Source: Casuarina equisetifolia (taxonomy: Eukaryota; Streptophyta; Magnoliopsida; Fagales; Casuarinaceae). Taken from it: a stretch of 64,000 bases of DNA. Below the pieces are notes generated by a model, which saw nothing but the letters and a program-made list of their open reading frames with translations, was not told the DNA's origin and searched no databases. Both the position numbers and the translations under genes were made by a program. Positions 50,260 through 62,200 of the stretch are shown here, piece by piece. The stretch is from contig CM052360.1 in the NCBI GenBank assembly GCA_028551475.1, positions 3,398,501 through 3,462,500 of the forward strand, given 5' to 3'. Each line of letters opens with the position of its first letter. The first letter of the stretch is position 1.

Positions 50260-53200
50260 AGGCATATACTAAGCTTCCCTACTCGGCCTAGATCTCTATA
50301 GCCGTGTAGGCCCTACTGATGAAATCAATTCCGAATAATCTGACAAGGACAGTGGGTGTCTCAGAAATTGAATTTTTTTTTTAAAAAAAAAGTGTTGCCC
50401 CGTTATTGGCTAACAAGAAAAATAACTAAAGGTCAAGTTGGAAACGGGGAAAGCCAAAAGAAAGGAGACAGGACCGAATACCAATGCCCGGTGACTGGCA
50501 TAGCCTTCCTGGCTTCCTGTCCTCGAGTGTCTGGTAAATAATTCGTATTTATCGATTGATCACCACGCGTGGTCTAAAAGCCATCGAGCCAAGGAAAAAC
50601 TCTAAAAGCTTCCGCGAGGGAATCACCGTATAATAAACGTCAAAAGTCCAAAAAGCCTAAGAAAGGAGACACCGGCGAAAGCATGCAACCGCTATTACTG
50701 CTTCCGTTGGGTTTGCAACATCGTACCCTATTTTGCTATTTTGAAGGGTAAACTGTTATCATTTCTTATTTTATTGCCACGTTTAGGCAACTTTTAGTAT
50801 CACTACTCGTGGCATTGCCTAAAACCTCTTATAACGACAGCCATCACATCATTTTAGTATAAATATTTTTGGCCAGCATTTCAAGTACCAGAAATTTGAA
50901 AAGAAATTTAACTTAAGAGGCTACAACAATGTCTCCTTATACTTCTATCTCAGAAAACTAAAGGGATGGAGGCCAAATATTAAGGCATTATAAAATATCA
51001 GCCTCGAGCAGTGTAGGGAAATCAAAAACCCGTTCCAAAGTCAAATTGTTACTGCGATTCTTGATATAAGAAAACAAAGGAGCCTTGGGATGCTAAGTTT
51101 GAACCGTCAAAGACTTATTCCTCTGATTTTAAATGCTAATATAGGAAAGCAACTTATTCATATTGTATATTAGGTTTTACTTTTCACGCGACACGAGCTG
51201 TAGGTGGCACACTATGCACGTAATTTAATTGTTTTTTCTATAATAGTATATAAATACCAATATGAAGACAATTTGCTTCATCTTAATAACTTACATAGTA
51301 TCAACAACTGCCGATTTTTCTGTTGTAAAACACTGATCTGAGGTTTTTGCTTTACAGACAACGCTGATTTTGCAGTCCCAAAAAGCTATATGGAGAGGAC
51401 AAAGACCAAACACCCTCATCACAGGGCTACCACTCTTTGTTTGAATCCGTGGTATTTAATTAATGGACTTTGAGTTCGTCGATTGACCATGATCACGAGT
51501 GGTCCAAAAGCTCCTGAACCAAAACATTTTAAAAAGCTTAAAATAAGATAAGAAGAGTTGAAGGCCAGAAAAGTTGAAGAAAGAAGCCGGTCTCTCGTGG
51601 CTGTATACTGAGCTTTTGATTCTCTTGGTCGATTGAACCTTGCCGAAGGAATAAAACAAATTCATTATTGTTTGTGGGTAAAATGCCGCGTCACCTAAGG
51701 AATAAAACAGCAAGCGAATCGACAAAGTTTACAAGACAAATAATATTAAAATCTGAGAGAATCTCAGACATTGAAAATAAAAAATCTATATATATATATA
51801 TATAAATCACCAACTTCATTCTCAACTTTTACCATAAACAGAAAGGACCTTTTGCATGGAAACGAAAAAAATGTAAAAAGAGCATTTTATTGATTGTAAT
51901 TTAATCATTTGGTGTGCTTTTGTGTTCATGTTATAGTTAATTTTAGTGCAGGGGACAAAGACTATATAAATTAAAATATGGTAGGGATTGTAATGATTTG
52001 AAGTATGTGGGATGAGTAATATGAAGGTATTAGTTTGTTAAAGGAGTGGAGGGGAAGTGTCTTTTTACCTAATGGTTGTTTTGGAGGAGTGTAGGGAAAG
52101 TGATACTAAGCTGTTAGTTTGTTAGAGGAGTGGAAAGAAAGTATGTGGGATGAGAGAATGTAAATGCCAATATGGGATGAATTGAAAGAGTTGAAATGTT
52201 GACCAAAGACATAAGAAGATCAAACGTGCTAGCTACCTCAACGTAGATAGCATTTGCTTTGATAATCATTTCTAGTCAAATATAAAAAAATATCAAATTT
52301 CACATCTTTTATTGTCATTTTGAGTGCTGTGAATGTTTAGTATCTATCGTCATCAACACTGATTCAAGATTAAGGTGCTAATTGGTTGTTTTGTCCAATT
52401 TTGAGGGATATTTTTCACTGAACCTAACTCTTCAGCTTTCCAAATTTACTATCCACATTGTACCTCTGTTCCAAATTGAACCATATCGAATTGACTTTCC
52501 GTAGTGTGACTGGTCAATTGTAATTTCAGAACAAAGAGTTAGAGATTTATGGAGTTTTATAAGGGATTCCAGTTCTCTTCTATGGTAGATGAAGGTCATC
52601 TGGAACATATGTGGGGGAACAAAGGAGATTGTTGAGACTTACAAAATCGGCATTTGTACTGGAATGATAGAAGTTAATAAGATCAATGAATGTTTATAAC
52701 AATGGATGGGTAATTGATGCTTCTATGAAAGTTGTAGGGCAGTTCAGGTATCAAGAGTGAAGAACTTATGGGAATGGATAGCAAGGAATTTAGAAAATGG
52801 GTAAAAAGTTCCTTAATTGGCCACTTGAAGGCATGATTTCTTATGGATGTGTGCATTGCTTTTTTGGAGTTTGTGCATATTGATCATTGCCATGACAATT
52901 TTTTAGATATAATAAGTTAAACAACCATCTGTTGATTTAGTTTTTAATAGAGAATTAAAATACAAAACCAATAATTTAACTAGTTGTGTAGATTTGCTGA
53001 TAAAGATTTTGCTATTGTTTTTATCTTCAACTATTATACAAAGCAATATTCTTTATTTCGCTGCTTCTATTGTTGCAAGGAAAATAAAATATATGTTTGT
53101 GCCTTTACAATTTGTACACCTCTGTTTAGTTTGCTTGGCCTTATAACCTTTATGCTATGAACTATAGTATCTTCATACTTGGGACAATTATGGCATCCAC

Positions 53201-54113
53201 TAACATCGACACTTGAATGCTTTATCCATTCTTAAACTTGGTGAATGCTTTTTTTTTGCATGTGAAAGGATAATATGAAAGTGATTGACTTGCACAAACT
53301 GCTATAGGTAATGATTGAAAAGTTCCATTTTCTAGTGCTAGCTAATGTAAAAGTTTTTGCATAATTCATGTCGTTGTAGATTTGGAGATACTTTGGTCGA
53401 GTGGATCAATCAATATGACAAGTGCTAAACTCAAGCATGGTGAAACTTTTGCAATTCTCATGAGGCTCACATGGCAAGAACTTCTTTGTTCCAACCACAT
53501 AACATATATTGTTTGAATAACTTTTGAGAACAACATGAAATTATCATCACTTGTTGTGTGCATATTATTAGGTGGAGTTTGTGCATAACTCCAGTCAGCT
53601 TGTAGTTATGTAGAAAAAGAAATAGATGTGGGTTATGGGTGGGTATTATTCAGAGAGTTAAAGCACCAACGTACTAACTTTTATATATATTGATTCCAAA
53701 TATCAAGTTGGGTTGTCTTAGGTGTATGATATTATTAATCATTTATAACAAAGAGAAAATGAACAGCTTAGAGCATTAGTGAAATGAGACTTTGATCCCA
53801 TTACATCTTTCCACCATTGAGGATGAGATAGAAGGCCGATCTCTGTGTTGGCCTGCTGCTATCACCCACCTCACAATAATTCCTCTATATATTTGTTGAG
53901 AGATTCCTCAATATCTTACATGAAGAAAGTTATCCATTTTGCTTGCTTGATAATCTAGTGTGTTGTGGTTGGTGCTTGAGTTTAATCATTCATGGTCCTA
54001 TCACTCAAAAGCTTTCTTTTCGATGGATTATCTGAAAGCTTTTGATTGATCAATTCTGCAAAAAATACTTTATAATCCTATTGCTTTGGGTCATTTTGGA
54101 ACAAATCTCGGCT
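50260..54113. other. Intergenic with internal repeats
   Basis: A segment near 50530-50640 (ATCGATTGATCACCACGCGTGGTCTAAAAGC) has a diverged copy near 51445-51550 (GTCGATTGACCATGATCACGAGTGGTCCAAAAGC). At 51990-52170 the phrase GTATGTGGGATGAG, with TTAGTTTGTTA(A/G)AGGAGTGGA, occurs twice. An AT microsatellite lies at 51787-51806. No gene is supported. Confidence 0.45.
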
Positions 54114-54684
54114 AAGTTCTGTGAAGTAGAGCTCCTCAAGGATATGGCAATCCCCACAGAAAAATTGGATACAAATGGACTTGTTTCGCAGAGATTTATC
54201 ATAACACGTCTGTTGGAAGACTTACTGAATGAAAAGGCCAACAAGGACCATGGCTACTTTCTTGCAATGACATTTTTAAAGAGTATAGGCAAAGAAGAGG
54301 TTGTGGACGAATCAGGGGATATTTTCTTCCATGTTGTCTTTAATTGTCGGACTTTCTTACCTTTCAAGGGGGAGATTTTACATGGGGTCATTTACCGCAT
54401 ACCTAGATGTGTTGGGGTCTTCTTGAGATGTGGGTCTATTAAATATGCTATTCTCTTTGCTCTTAAAATGCCAAATTACCAATATATTGCTAGGGAAAAT
54501 CCAGCCTTCTTGAGTGATGAACTTGCAAGGATAGGGTATGATGGTGGTGTCCTTCATGGTGCTTGGGGTGAAATGAGTAGAGAAAAGGTGGGACATCAAA
54601 AAAGAATTCTTGGTGCTTGCCAATTTGGAAGGTGATTCCCTTGGACCTATTTCCCAGTCTGGAGCCAACGAATTGCATTTGTAA
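54114..54684 (+). pseudogene. NRPE7: RNA polymerase IV/V subunit 7-like gene (NRPD7/NRPE7), decayed
   Basis: The reading FCEVELLKDMAIPTEKLDTNG, then RFIITRLLEDLL, HGYFLAMTFLKSIG, FLPFKGEILHGVIYRIP, GVFLRCGSIKYAILFALKMPNYQYIARENPAF is the Rpb7-type fold of the subunit 7 of plant RNA polymerases IV and V, which act in small-RNA-directed DNA methylation. It covers nearly the full length of about 190 residues without introns. The position of the initiator is AAG (54114). The frame slips near 54543; in the new frame there is a TGA, then a good family C terminus (KKEFLVLANLEGDSLGPIS) up to TAA at 54684. It is a host gene copy, probably dead. Whether the lack of introns means a retrocopy or an originally intronless gene cannot be told here. 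Confidence 0.75.
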
Positions 54685-54789
54685 ACAAACAAGAAAGACT
54701 AAACCAACGTGTTTCTTTGTAAATGATTTGAAGGGAATGTTATTTCCTTGTACATCATTTTCAGTTTTGGTGGCAACGGAACGCACTTC

Positions 54790-54972
54790 TGTCAAATATA
54801 TCCATCCGGCAAATGCTCAGATTTTGACATTGATGCTGGTGGGGCTTTACTATTCATGACCACCAGCAGAAACTTTCAAGATGTTCACAACTTTGGACAT
54901 CCATAATTCACCTCTTGGTAGGACAGCTTTGCATATTATGGTACTTGGGAAAGATAAAGGTAGTGGCTATTT
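54790..54972 (+). pseudogene. ANK-PGG exon 1 end, relic
   Basis: It aligns with the last third of exon 1 in gene F: CAGATTTTGA, GATGCTGGTGGGGCTTTACTATTCATG (compare GAGGCTGGTGAGACTTTACTCTACATG), TTTCAAGATGT, and CACCTCTTGGTAGGACAGCTTTGCAT, up to a preserved splice donor (AAAG/GTAGTG). It is full of frame changes. It stands about 105 bp after the NRPE7-like copy on the same strand, and the LINE at 54973 is inserted just past its donor. Confidence 0.65.
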
Positions 54973-55948
54973 CTATTAGGAACTTTCTAAGGGTAAGTAC
55001 TATAAATATATAATGCTCTCACAAAATTGTTTGGCAAACAGTTTGCTCATCAAAGAAAAAAAGAGGATTAGGGTTACCATATCGTAAACTTTGAAATAAA
55101 GTCTTTTTGGAACGTATGTTTTGAAAACTCATCAACCTTCAAGACACTTCATTATGAAATAAGTGGATCCACAGTACAAAATGTAAAAGATTTCAGTAAT
55201 GTAGCTTGATATCAAAGATACTATGACATGGAGTTGAAAAGGTCATCTTAAACTAAGGCTCACACTTATCTAGGTTCTTTATACATTTGTCTATTGCTAC
55301 AAAAAAATTTATCAAGACCTTCAACCAGTTAATAAAAAAATAGATTGGTATGATTTAATTTGAACATATGGCATTTGCAAACATAATTTCATTATATGAC
55401 TAGTTTGTCAAAATTGACTCTCTACAATAGAAAGAATAATACAACGATTTTCTTTAGTTAACTCATACTATGACTTTTGTTAGTCTTATGTTGAAAATGA
55501 GAGCCATATTTTTTTTTGAATGTCCATGGACAATGATGGTTTGGAAAACTATCCTTACTCATAATAAAATTCAACATCATATTGAAGGATGAAATGAAGA
55601 ATTACAATGGATTATTAGAGTAACTAAAAAAAAAGATTTGGCTACAAAGCTTCTTAAAATATTTTTTTAGCTTGTATTTATTATATATAAGCATAATGAA
55701 ATAGAAAACAATTTCAGAATAGAACAGTCGACATTCTCATCATATTGGCTAAAGTAAGGAAAACTATACGAGGGAGAGCTTCTTTATTTCAAAATATAAA
55801 ATATTTAATAGGAAATGTCATTTTGAGTGAAATTTGGAGACTTCTAACATCCATCTTTTCATAATTTTTATAATTTTGTAATGTTGAAGTATGCTCCTGT
55901 GCTAATGTACATTGCTTTTTATTAAAGTAAACTTACATTTTAACCAAA
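54973..55948 (+). mobile_element. 5'-truncated LINE (same family as 39.1 kb)
   Basis: About 0.98 kb on the plus strand, aligning by eye along its length with the LINE at 39115-40208 (shared GAAATAAAGTC, AGAGCCATATTTTTTTTTGAATGTCCATGG / GAAGTCATCTCTTTTTTGAATGTACATGG, GAAGAACTACAATGGATTAT-type words). It ends in a short A run. It is flanked by AAAGGTAGTGGCTATTT (54956-54972) and AAAGGTAATGACTATTT (55949-55965), a 17-bp target duplication with two differences. The ORF2 remnant has several stops and is incomplete. Confidence 0.8.
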
Positions 55949-55965
55949 AAAGGTAATGACTATTT

Positions 55966-58160
55966 GTTATTATTCTTTTCAAGCCCTACTCGTTAATTTC
56001 GTGAGGAGTAGGCTTTGATGTCATAAATGTCATCATAAGTTTACAAGTGGCCAAAGTGAAATTTATCATGCATTTACTTATTTCTTTTTCTTTTTTCACT
56101 AGATTAAATAACAACTCTCATTCACAAAATCAAAATAAAATTTCAATAATTCAACTCGGGATTCACTTTTAAATCTCTTATTTTTACTTTATTTCAAAAT
56201 TCGATGTCTTTCATATACTGCATTTGAATTTTACATGAAAAAGATGTCATGAAAAGGAAACAACTTTTATTTTGTATGGAGTCTGATTCTCGCTGTCTTG
56301 TTCCCAATTGTTACCTTGGAAGGTGTTTCTCGATGCAATGACTATGGTTTTATTTTATGTGAAAAGGCTGGTGGTAGAAAAGAGGTATTATAAGAGCAAG
56401 CCAAATGGTTTTGCCATCGTCGGAGCTTATGGAGGTAGGTAATATTGTCAATGTCCCCAGTAGTGCTGTCAATCATGATCACGGGACGTTTTGTTAAAAA
56501 AAAGGACTCGTTGTGCACGGTGGTCTTCTTACAATCAACAAACCCATAGCAGAGGTCCCCATAGATTACCTGCCCCGTGTCTTTTTCCGTGCTTTTTCCC
56601 CAGAATCACTGCGTAGAAGGGGCCTTGGAACATACTTTTCTCTGGAAGCGAGCGAGCCGTCCAAAACCATCTTCATTAGTGCCGCTTCTTTCAATTTTTA
56701 TCTCGCACTACCTCATGGTGGGTATCACATGAAGGATCAATTTTTGAGAGCATAACTTCCAATGCGTCACTAACAAATATCCATTTACCCAATTAAATTG
56801 GATAATATGTTCCATTATCAGAAATTTAGGAAATAAGTATAGCATTGAAAAAAAAAAAAAACCTCCCGAAAGGCTGCAACAACTAAAACAAACATATAAT
56901 CAGAAAACTCTGCAGAGGAACCGTATTCCGAAACCGAAACGTTCATTCAAAAGCAAGACAAATGAGAAGCACCTTTGTATGACTCCTCTAGGACGTGTCC
57001 AATAAATTATAAGGACTTCTGTCAATCCTTCAAGTGATATGATTACAATTGAGTGATGATAAAAAACAAATGCAAGGATCAAACGTGCCAGATCAATAAA
57101 AAGGTTAGAAATCACAAAGTTGTTGTCTACAAAGTTGAAAATCAGAATTTGGTGGTACTATTGAATATAAGAGCATGTAACCTTCTGTTTCACGCTTGAT
57201 CAATTTGAATTAGTGATCAAACTAAACAAATAAAAAAGCTTGAGAGATGAGTAATAAAAGCTGAGTTCTGTAAACATAAAACTATTTCAAAGAGTTAGAC
57301 AAGCTGCAACGGAATAGGAAAACTTCAGAAAGGATAGAAAAAAAAAACACAAGAGAGCAAAGAAATGATTAGGCTAAAACAAATAGGTGAGACAATACTA
57401 GAGAAAAGGAAACATAATTGTAGAAAACAGAAGCATTAAAGATAATATGTTTGACTCCATAATTGCAGAGCCATCAGCCCTGCTACAACTCTACACAAAG
57501 GGGAACATAGAATTGAATTGAACCGGTGTGCTTACCAATAATGCAAAACATACTAAACGCTTTCTATTTATACACAGTTGCAACTTGCAACGTAATTAAG
57601 TTGGACGAGACACATAACTGTTCTGGATAAGATAAATGAGGCATGTGAGGGGAACATAAAGGTCCGTGGGATCCCCCTTCTTCTTATCCTTTTCGCACGC
57701 CATGATGAGTTGATCCGAATGATTCATCAACCAAAACTGGATGGCAGCCGCAACTTGAGCCGACAACGTCCAATTTGTACAAAAGGCACGTCTTTTACGT
57801 AACTGATTCTACAGAACCTCTTGAAGGAATCTGTCAGGAAATCTGCAACGGCAACCTCACTTCTCCAAGCACACATCTTGATACGTTGAACCGACAAACT
57901 CTTCTTCGGCATCTTATATTTCAGAATTTTGTTCTGTGGGTCCCGAAACCTCAATGTTGTTTTTTATTCTCCGGCTTGCTCGTCCAGGCGGGATGAACCT
58001 TCCGATACAGATCCTGTAGTAGGATCTTTCATAATCTCTTAATGCTGCAAGTATGTTCTCCATTTTCTTCTCGTGCAACTGAAGATCTTTGCGTTAGCTT
58101 GCTTGGGCGTGCCGAACTGGGCAAAAGCCAGATGCATGCAGAAAATTGACGAGTCTAACA
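55966..58160. other. Intergenic
   Basis: No gene is supported. Open frames at 56513-56755 (plus) and 57727-57954 (minus) show no family resemblance that I recognise. A poly(A) run lies at about 56850. Confidence 0.45.
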
Positions 58161-58163
58161 CAA

Positions 58164-58280
58164 CTCCTCAAGCTTTGGCATGATAATGTCAAGCTTGTTT
58201 AAATCAATAATTTTAACACACACTCTCCAACTTGGCATCGTAATGACAAGTTTGATCAGATCAGTAATTTTAACACACAA
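58164..58280. repeat. Tandem repeat, two units of about 58 bp
   Basis: CAAGCTTTGGCATGATAATGTCAAGCTTG...AATTTTAACACACA is followed directly by CAACTTGGCATCGTAATGACAAGTTTG...AATTTTAACACACA. Confidence 0.7.
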
Positions 58281-59030
58281 GTGGGTGTCAGGCCAATAAA
58301 AAAATTCGAAATCACAAAGTCGTTTTCCACAAGTGGGCAGCATCTGCCCCAATTTTGGTCTAATCTTCCAGCCACTGGTCTTTTGTCTTTGCTAACCCTC
58401 GTTTGTGCATTTATATTTTATCTACATAAATACATACGGGAACCACGATCTTCACTCATCACCATCTCTCTTGCCTTCCTTCTTCTTCAGCTTCCTATTG
58501 TGCTCCTCCCTCTCACATACTGCTCCACCTATGCTATTGGATTGAAAGCACAGCCAACTCCAGCAACTTTTGCGGACCCTTGTCACGGTGGATTTAATCG
58601 GTAATCTTTCCACTTCTACCTGTGTTTACTCCATTTCTCCCTTGATTGCTCTTCCCCCCCCCCTCCCTTTTCATTCATTCTTTTGCTTTGCTTTCATGCT
58701 GTTCTTGGATTTGGTGTGTAGTTAAGGAACTCGCTATAGTTTGGAGATGGTTGTGTTAGGATTTTACGGGGGTTTCGATTACGTCCTTTGGGCACCGTGA
58801 CTCAGGGTTCTCGGTGCCAAACTCGGTTAACTGCTCTTTCGTTCTCTTTTATTTTTATTTTGCTCTTTCTTTTTCATTTTTCAGAAGGGGATAATTTATC
58901 CACTCCACTGTTTGAGTGGTGTTGAAATCATGGAAACTATGGGCGACACATTCAACAGAAAGCCCACCTAACATAAATGGACTAAAAAATATGTAGAAGG
59001 AAAAAATCGGTACCCTTAAGGCGTCCTTTT
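58281..59030 (+). repeat. 5'-upstream module of gene F (inverted copy)
   Basis: Reverse complement of the upstream modules of A and C. 58281-58435 matches the 5.9/6.4 kb duplication, 58435-58645 matches the hydrophobic-ORF module (LAFLLLQLPIVLLPL), and 58745-59010 matches 17725-17990. The hydrophobic frame is not continuous here. Confidence 0.7.
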
Positions 59031-59181
59031 CTACGTTACAACTTTTATTTCTACAAATTATTTTTTTTCTCCCAAGTACATCCAAGACTTACTAGTGATT
59101 GTGGTTTGGAATTTAGTTGGTTTTTTCTTTTCACTCATGGATTCATACCGTGTATCCATACATTAAATGCAGAGCGAAGAG

Positions 59182-59187
59182 TATAAA
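59182..59187 (+). promoter_or_regulatory. TATA box of gene F
   Basis: TATAAA, 81 bases before the ATG at 59263, in a block conserved with copies C and E. This favours 59263 over the in-frame upstream ATG at 59167, which lies before the TATA box. Confidence 0.65.
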
Positions 59188-59262
59188 GTGAGGCACAGAA
59201 ACTATCAATTCAAACAGCTTAGTCCGTGGACAGAAATATATATAAGGGTCACTATATACAGA

Positions 59263-62200
59263 ATGTCTTGTTCCAGTGTGGTAGAGGTTCAAGCATCGCC
59301 TAATGCTAATCAGCTTCAACAAACAGAGACCATGATTTGTATGCATCTTGACGTCTACAATGCTGCGGCTAAAGGTGAAATCCAGTTCTTCATTTGGATC
59401 CGCGATTCTCTTGACCTTCTATTGACTCCAAATAAAAACACGATCCTCCATGTTTATATCACCTCTCTCGATAATATGAAACCAAGATCAGAACCAGGAT
59501 CAAAAACCAGATTTGTCAAGGCGATTCTTGACATATGTCCACCATTGGTACGGCAATGCAACACCAAAGGTGAAACGCCATTGCACATCGCAGCAAGGTA
59601 TGGACATGCAACCATAGTGGGAGTTCTAATTGATCAAGTAAAGACTGAACATAAGGCCCTCGAAGGCCAAAGCCAGGTTGGCCCAAGTAAAGAGATGCTC
59701 AGGATGGTAAACAAATGGAAGGACACAGCATTGCACGAGGCTGTTCGTCATAATCACCTTGAGGTGGTGAAACTTCTGCTAGGAGAAGATCCAGATTTTG
59801 AATATTCTGCCAATGAGGCTGGTGAGACTTTACTCTACATGGCTGTTGAGAGAGGCTTTCGAGAGGTGGCATTTGAAATTTTAAAAACTTGCAATTCAAT
59901 AGCTTATACTGGCCCACTTGGTAGAACTGCTTTACATGCTGCAACACTTCAGGATGACTCAGGTACTACCTTATTTTTTAAATTGCTTGGTTAACTTTGT
60001 AAAGAATAAACCACATGTTTTATCATAAATTTGTCAGAAACTAAGCAACAATACCAAATACAACATATTTTCACATAACAAAATATAAGGATGTTTGGTA
60101 CAAGTTTGACAAGTTTAAATTCTCCGCAAAATAATAAAGTGAACTGATAACCCTTGTAATTATGATATAAATATTTTTTCACCATGGATAATAATGTCAC
60201 TATATTTTACAAACGAAAGTGAAGTTTGCATGTATTTTTATAAATCAGATGACAAAATGTAAAGATTTATTTATGGATTTTTTTTCTTTATTAGATTAGA
60301 TGCTAGGCTACAAAATCAACAGGAAATTCAAATAACATACTAATTGATTCAGTCTTAAGATTCTCTTTTTAAATGAAAGTCTTGGTTATTGCATGAAAAA
60401 TGGATACCTTCCTTTTTTTGCCTTGACTTTTGCAATTCAATACAATAAAAAGATATGTAAGAAAAAATGTAGCACTATATTTATTTATATAAAGATTGAT
60501 TATCAATGTGATAATGAATTTATTATTAATCTTATTTATGAAAAGAAAGAAAAGACACACTATAATATCTAGTAACATAAATATTCAATGACCTTCACCA
60601 TGTAGTTTTCCTATCCCACAATTAACGAGTCTTTGTTGGGTTATTTAGAAAATTATTGTATTTTATACATTTTCATTCTTTCAGAAATGATCAAGAAAAT
60701 TATAGAAAAAGATGGTAGTCTAACCAAACAAGTAGACCAAATGGGTTTCACACCATTGCACTTGGCTGCGGGCTTCAAGTGTTGGTTTGTAACAAACGAA
60801 TTGCTTAAGCATGATAGAGAAATGGCATACATGAAAGACACGGAGGGTAGGACAGCGCTTCACATTGCAGCTTATGAGGGCAATTATTTCATAGTGAAAG
60901 AGATTGTATCAAGTTGTCCAGATTGTTGCGAATTGGTTGACAATAGAGGTTGGAACGTACTTCATTTTTCTGTTGCAAGTCAGAGTATTTGGACAACAGA
61001 GCAAGTAAACCATTTGCTAGAAAATCCATCTCTCAAGAATCTTTTGAATGAGAAGGACCTTGAGGGCAACACACCTTTCCTTCTTCATTGCAAGACCGAT
61101 TCTCCTATGTCGTTAGAGAAACTCATTAATCATTCTAGTGTCGACAAGATGGTTTTCAACAATCAAAACCTTAGTGCTTCGGAGATTGCAATGACTAATG
61201 AGAACTTGCCAGAAGAAAAGGTAACATCATATTTTTTTTCTGGTGCAAATAAGAAGCTTACTTATTTATTTACTATTCGTTCTTTTAAGACCTTGAACAA
61301 GACATTTTTAACTATAGTTTGAACCAAAGTTAGACATTGTCATGACCCAGTTAAGTTGTGCCAATTGAATATGCACTAACTTCCAAACCTATGGTTTAGA
61401 TTTCTCTCTAGAACCGACCACCTAAAAATAGATAAACAAGAAAGTTGTGATATCTAAAATCACCTTGAAAATCAAATGGAAAAAAGGAAAAAATGATGGA
61501 TGGTGATAGTTAATTTTATTTAAATCATCTTTAAGTTCATTACTTCTTGTCCATAAAATACAATGAATTTTTGATATCATCCTACAAGTATAATGATAAT
61601 GTCAAATAAATTAAATATCATCAATTTCAACACCACACATAAAAATTTCTAGTAGACAAAACAATTTAACAATTTCACTTTACACTCAAAATATATAAAT
61701 TTCTTTATTTATGAATTATTTTGGATCCTAAGGCTAGGCTGCCTCGTTTTCATTTTCTTTACAACTTGACTCACTTTTGCAAGTTAAAAAGGAGAAAGAA
61801 AAACTTTCCAATAAGTAACTCATAGAATATTTTGGTTTCCATAAAATTTAACTTTTATAAAATATTTGTCATTTCCTTCTAAAATAAGGATACTCTTTTT
61901 TTTTATTCTCTCCCCATTTTCTAGCACAAAATTTAAAACAATAATGCTTTTCTTTTTATATATTTTTAACCTTCTAATCCAAACTTTTTGAATCTTATTA
62001 TCTACTGCCAAAAAAAAATCATAGCATGTTAATACTTTCTTACATACCCCATGATAAAATTATCTTTTTACTTTGTAACAATCTTTCTCACTATTTTATC
62101 TGCCCCTTAATCTCACGCTTTCTTTAAAGAGCTCACTTGCAAGAATTCAATTTGAAGGTTTCAATTCGAAATGTCTTAAGGCATTTCGGGGGCACACCTT

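Noticed and set aside
57727-57954. 75-codon minus-strand open frame with basic composition
   Set aside because: Not recognised and isolated; no evidence of being a gene.
59167-59262. Upstream in-frame ATG as start of gene F
   Set aside because: It lies before the TATA box, and the extension is not led by ATG in gene A; it is most simply promoter and leader.
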